Shown piece after piece: positions 5,772-6,270 of a stretch of DNA of 6,270 bases. How positions within the stretch are numbered: the stretch's first letter is position 1; each line of letters opens with the position of its first letter. The notes beneath the pieces are model-generated. The model did not search any database and was not told the origin of the DNA. It saw only the letters and a list, made by a program, of their open reading frames with translations. Source of the DNA: Alphaproteobacteria bacterium (GTDB taxonomy: Bacteria; Pseudomonadota; Alphaproteobacteria; Rhizobiales; Beijerinckiaceae). The position numbers were made by a program, and so were the translations under genes. The DNA is taken from NCBI GenBank assembly GCA_009920595.1, contig RFZR01000102.1, positions 1-6,270 on the forward strand, read 5' to 3'.

Positions 5772-6263
5772 TTATTTTGGCATTAACACTGTGTCGATGA
5801 CGTGGATAACGCCATTGTCAGTCGTAATGTCAGCCGTATCAACTGTTGCATTATCAATTTTCACGCTCATTCCTTTGGCATCAATTTTTAATTTGCTGCC
5901 TTCAACTGTTTTTTCTTCTAATGTTTTACCAGCAAGATCAGCAGACATGACTTTTTTAGCGATGACATGATAGGTCAAGATTTTCGTTAGCTTTGCTTTG
6001 TTCTCAGGCTTTAAAAGACTATCAAGTTCGCCAGCAGGCAATTTTTTGAAAGCGTCATCTGTCGGCGCGAAGACCGTAAATGGCCCTTTGCCTTTAAGTG
6101 TTGTGACGAGATCAGCGGCTTTGAGCGCAGCCACAAGAGTAGAAAAATTTCCTGCAGATACGGCCGTATCAACAATATCGGCAGCTTTGGCGCTGGTCAT
6201 TGTCGCTGTTACCAAAACAGCAGCTGCGAGCGTGGCGCTTCTGAGAAGATTTGAGATATTCAT
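5772..6263 (-). CDS. Secreted fasciclin (FAS1) domain protein
   Basis: This 163-residue protein has one FAS1 domain behind a signal peptide. Residues 1-27 show a basic n-region (Arg 8), a hydrophobic stretch and an A-K-A cleavage site, so the mature protein of about 136 residues should be exported to the periplasm or outside. The FAS1 H1 motif F-T-V-F-A-P-T-D-D-A-F is at 62-72, the Y-H pair at 98-99 (L-T-Y-H-V-I), and the H2 motif G-V-I-H-V-I-D-T-V-L at 151-160, so the domain is complete. FAS1 proteins act in adhesion or surface interactions in many organisms; the role of the short bacterial form is poorly defined. ATG at 6261-6263 on the reverse strand begins directly with the signal peptide, preceded by GAGACCT with only a weak ribosome-binding match. 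Its promoter lies beyond the window. The gene is convergent with the sugar operon and appears functionally unrelated; its 3' part is rather A+T-rich. Confidence 0.93.
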   Translation of the reverse strand: MNISNLLRSATLAAAVLVTATMTSAKAADIVDTAVSAGNFSTLVAALKAADLVTTLKGKGPFTVFAPTDDAFKKLPAGELDSLLKPENKAKLTKILTYHVIAKKVMSADLAGKTLEEKTVEGSKLKIDAKGMSVKIDNATVDTADITTDNGVIHVIDTVLMPK

Positions 6264-6270
6264 AGGTCTC

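Overview
The window looks like part of an alphaproteobacterial chromosome, most likely Hyphomicrobiales. This rests on the protein flavour (archaeal-type cupin phosphoglucose isomerase, shikimate-dehydrogenase-like protein, Gfo/Idh/MocA oxidoreductase), the roughly half G+C composition judged by eye, and the tightly packed operon. The genus cannot be named from the sequence alone.

Bases 1-5722 hold one forward-strand carbohydrate operon that begins upstream of the window. In order it has: the 3' end of a cupin-type glucose-6-phosphate isomerase (to 358); a shikimate-dehydrogenase-like gene broken by a frameshift with an apparent small deletion near 630-645 (373-1286); a Gfo/Idh/MocA NAD(P)-dependent sugar oxidoreductase (1327-2403); a xylose-isomerase-like TIM-barrel isomerase/epimerase (2403-3242); an alpha/beta hydrolase (3239-4066); a ribulose-phosphate-3-epimerase-like protein (4047-4739); and a ROK-family sugar kinase (4754-5722). 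From 2403 to 4066 the genes overlap by 1, 4 and 20 bases, and the kinase follows after 14 bases, which implies cotranscription and translational coupling. No transporter or regulator is visible; these may lie upstream.

The enzymes suggest one catabolic route. A ROK kinase can phosphorylate a free hexose, the cupin isomerase can interconvert aldose and ketose 6-phosphates, and the epimerase can invert C3 of a ketose phosphate. That is the logic of allose/allulose use (allose to allose-6-P to allulose-6-P to fructose-6-P). The Gfo/Idh protein and the TIM-barrel protein could supply C3 oxidation/reduction and processing of 3-keto sugars. Several substrate-contact positions differ from the classical glucose or pentose enzymes (kinase, isomerase, epimerase), which supports an unusual substrate. 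The pathway is inference; the enzyme families are seen in the sequence.

A 12-bp imperfect hairpin at 5727-5757 lies between the operon and the convergent reverse-strand gene at 5772-6263, which encodes a secreted single-domain fasciclin (FAS1) protein. Its promoter lies beyond the right edge. No RNA genes, mobile elements or CRISPR arrays were seen.
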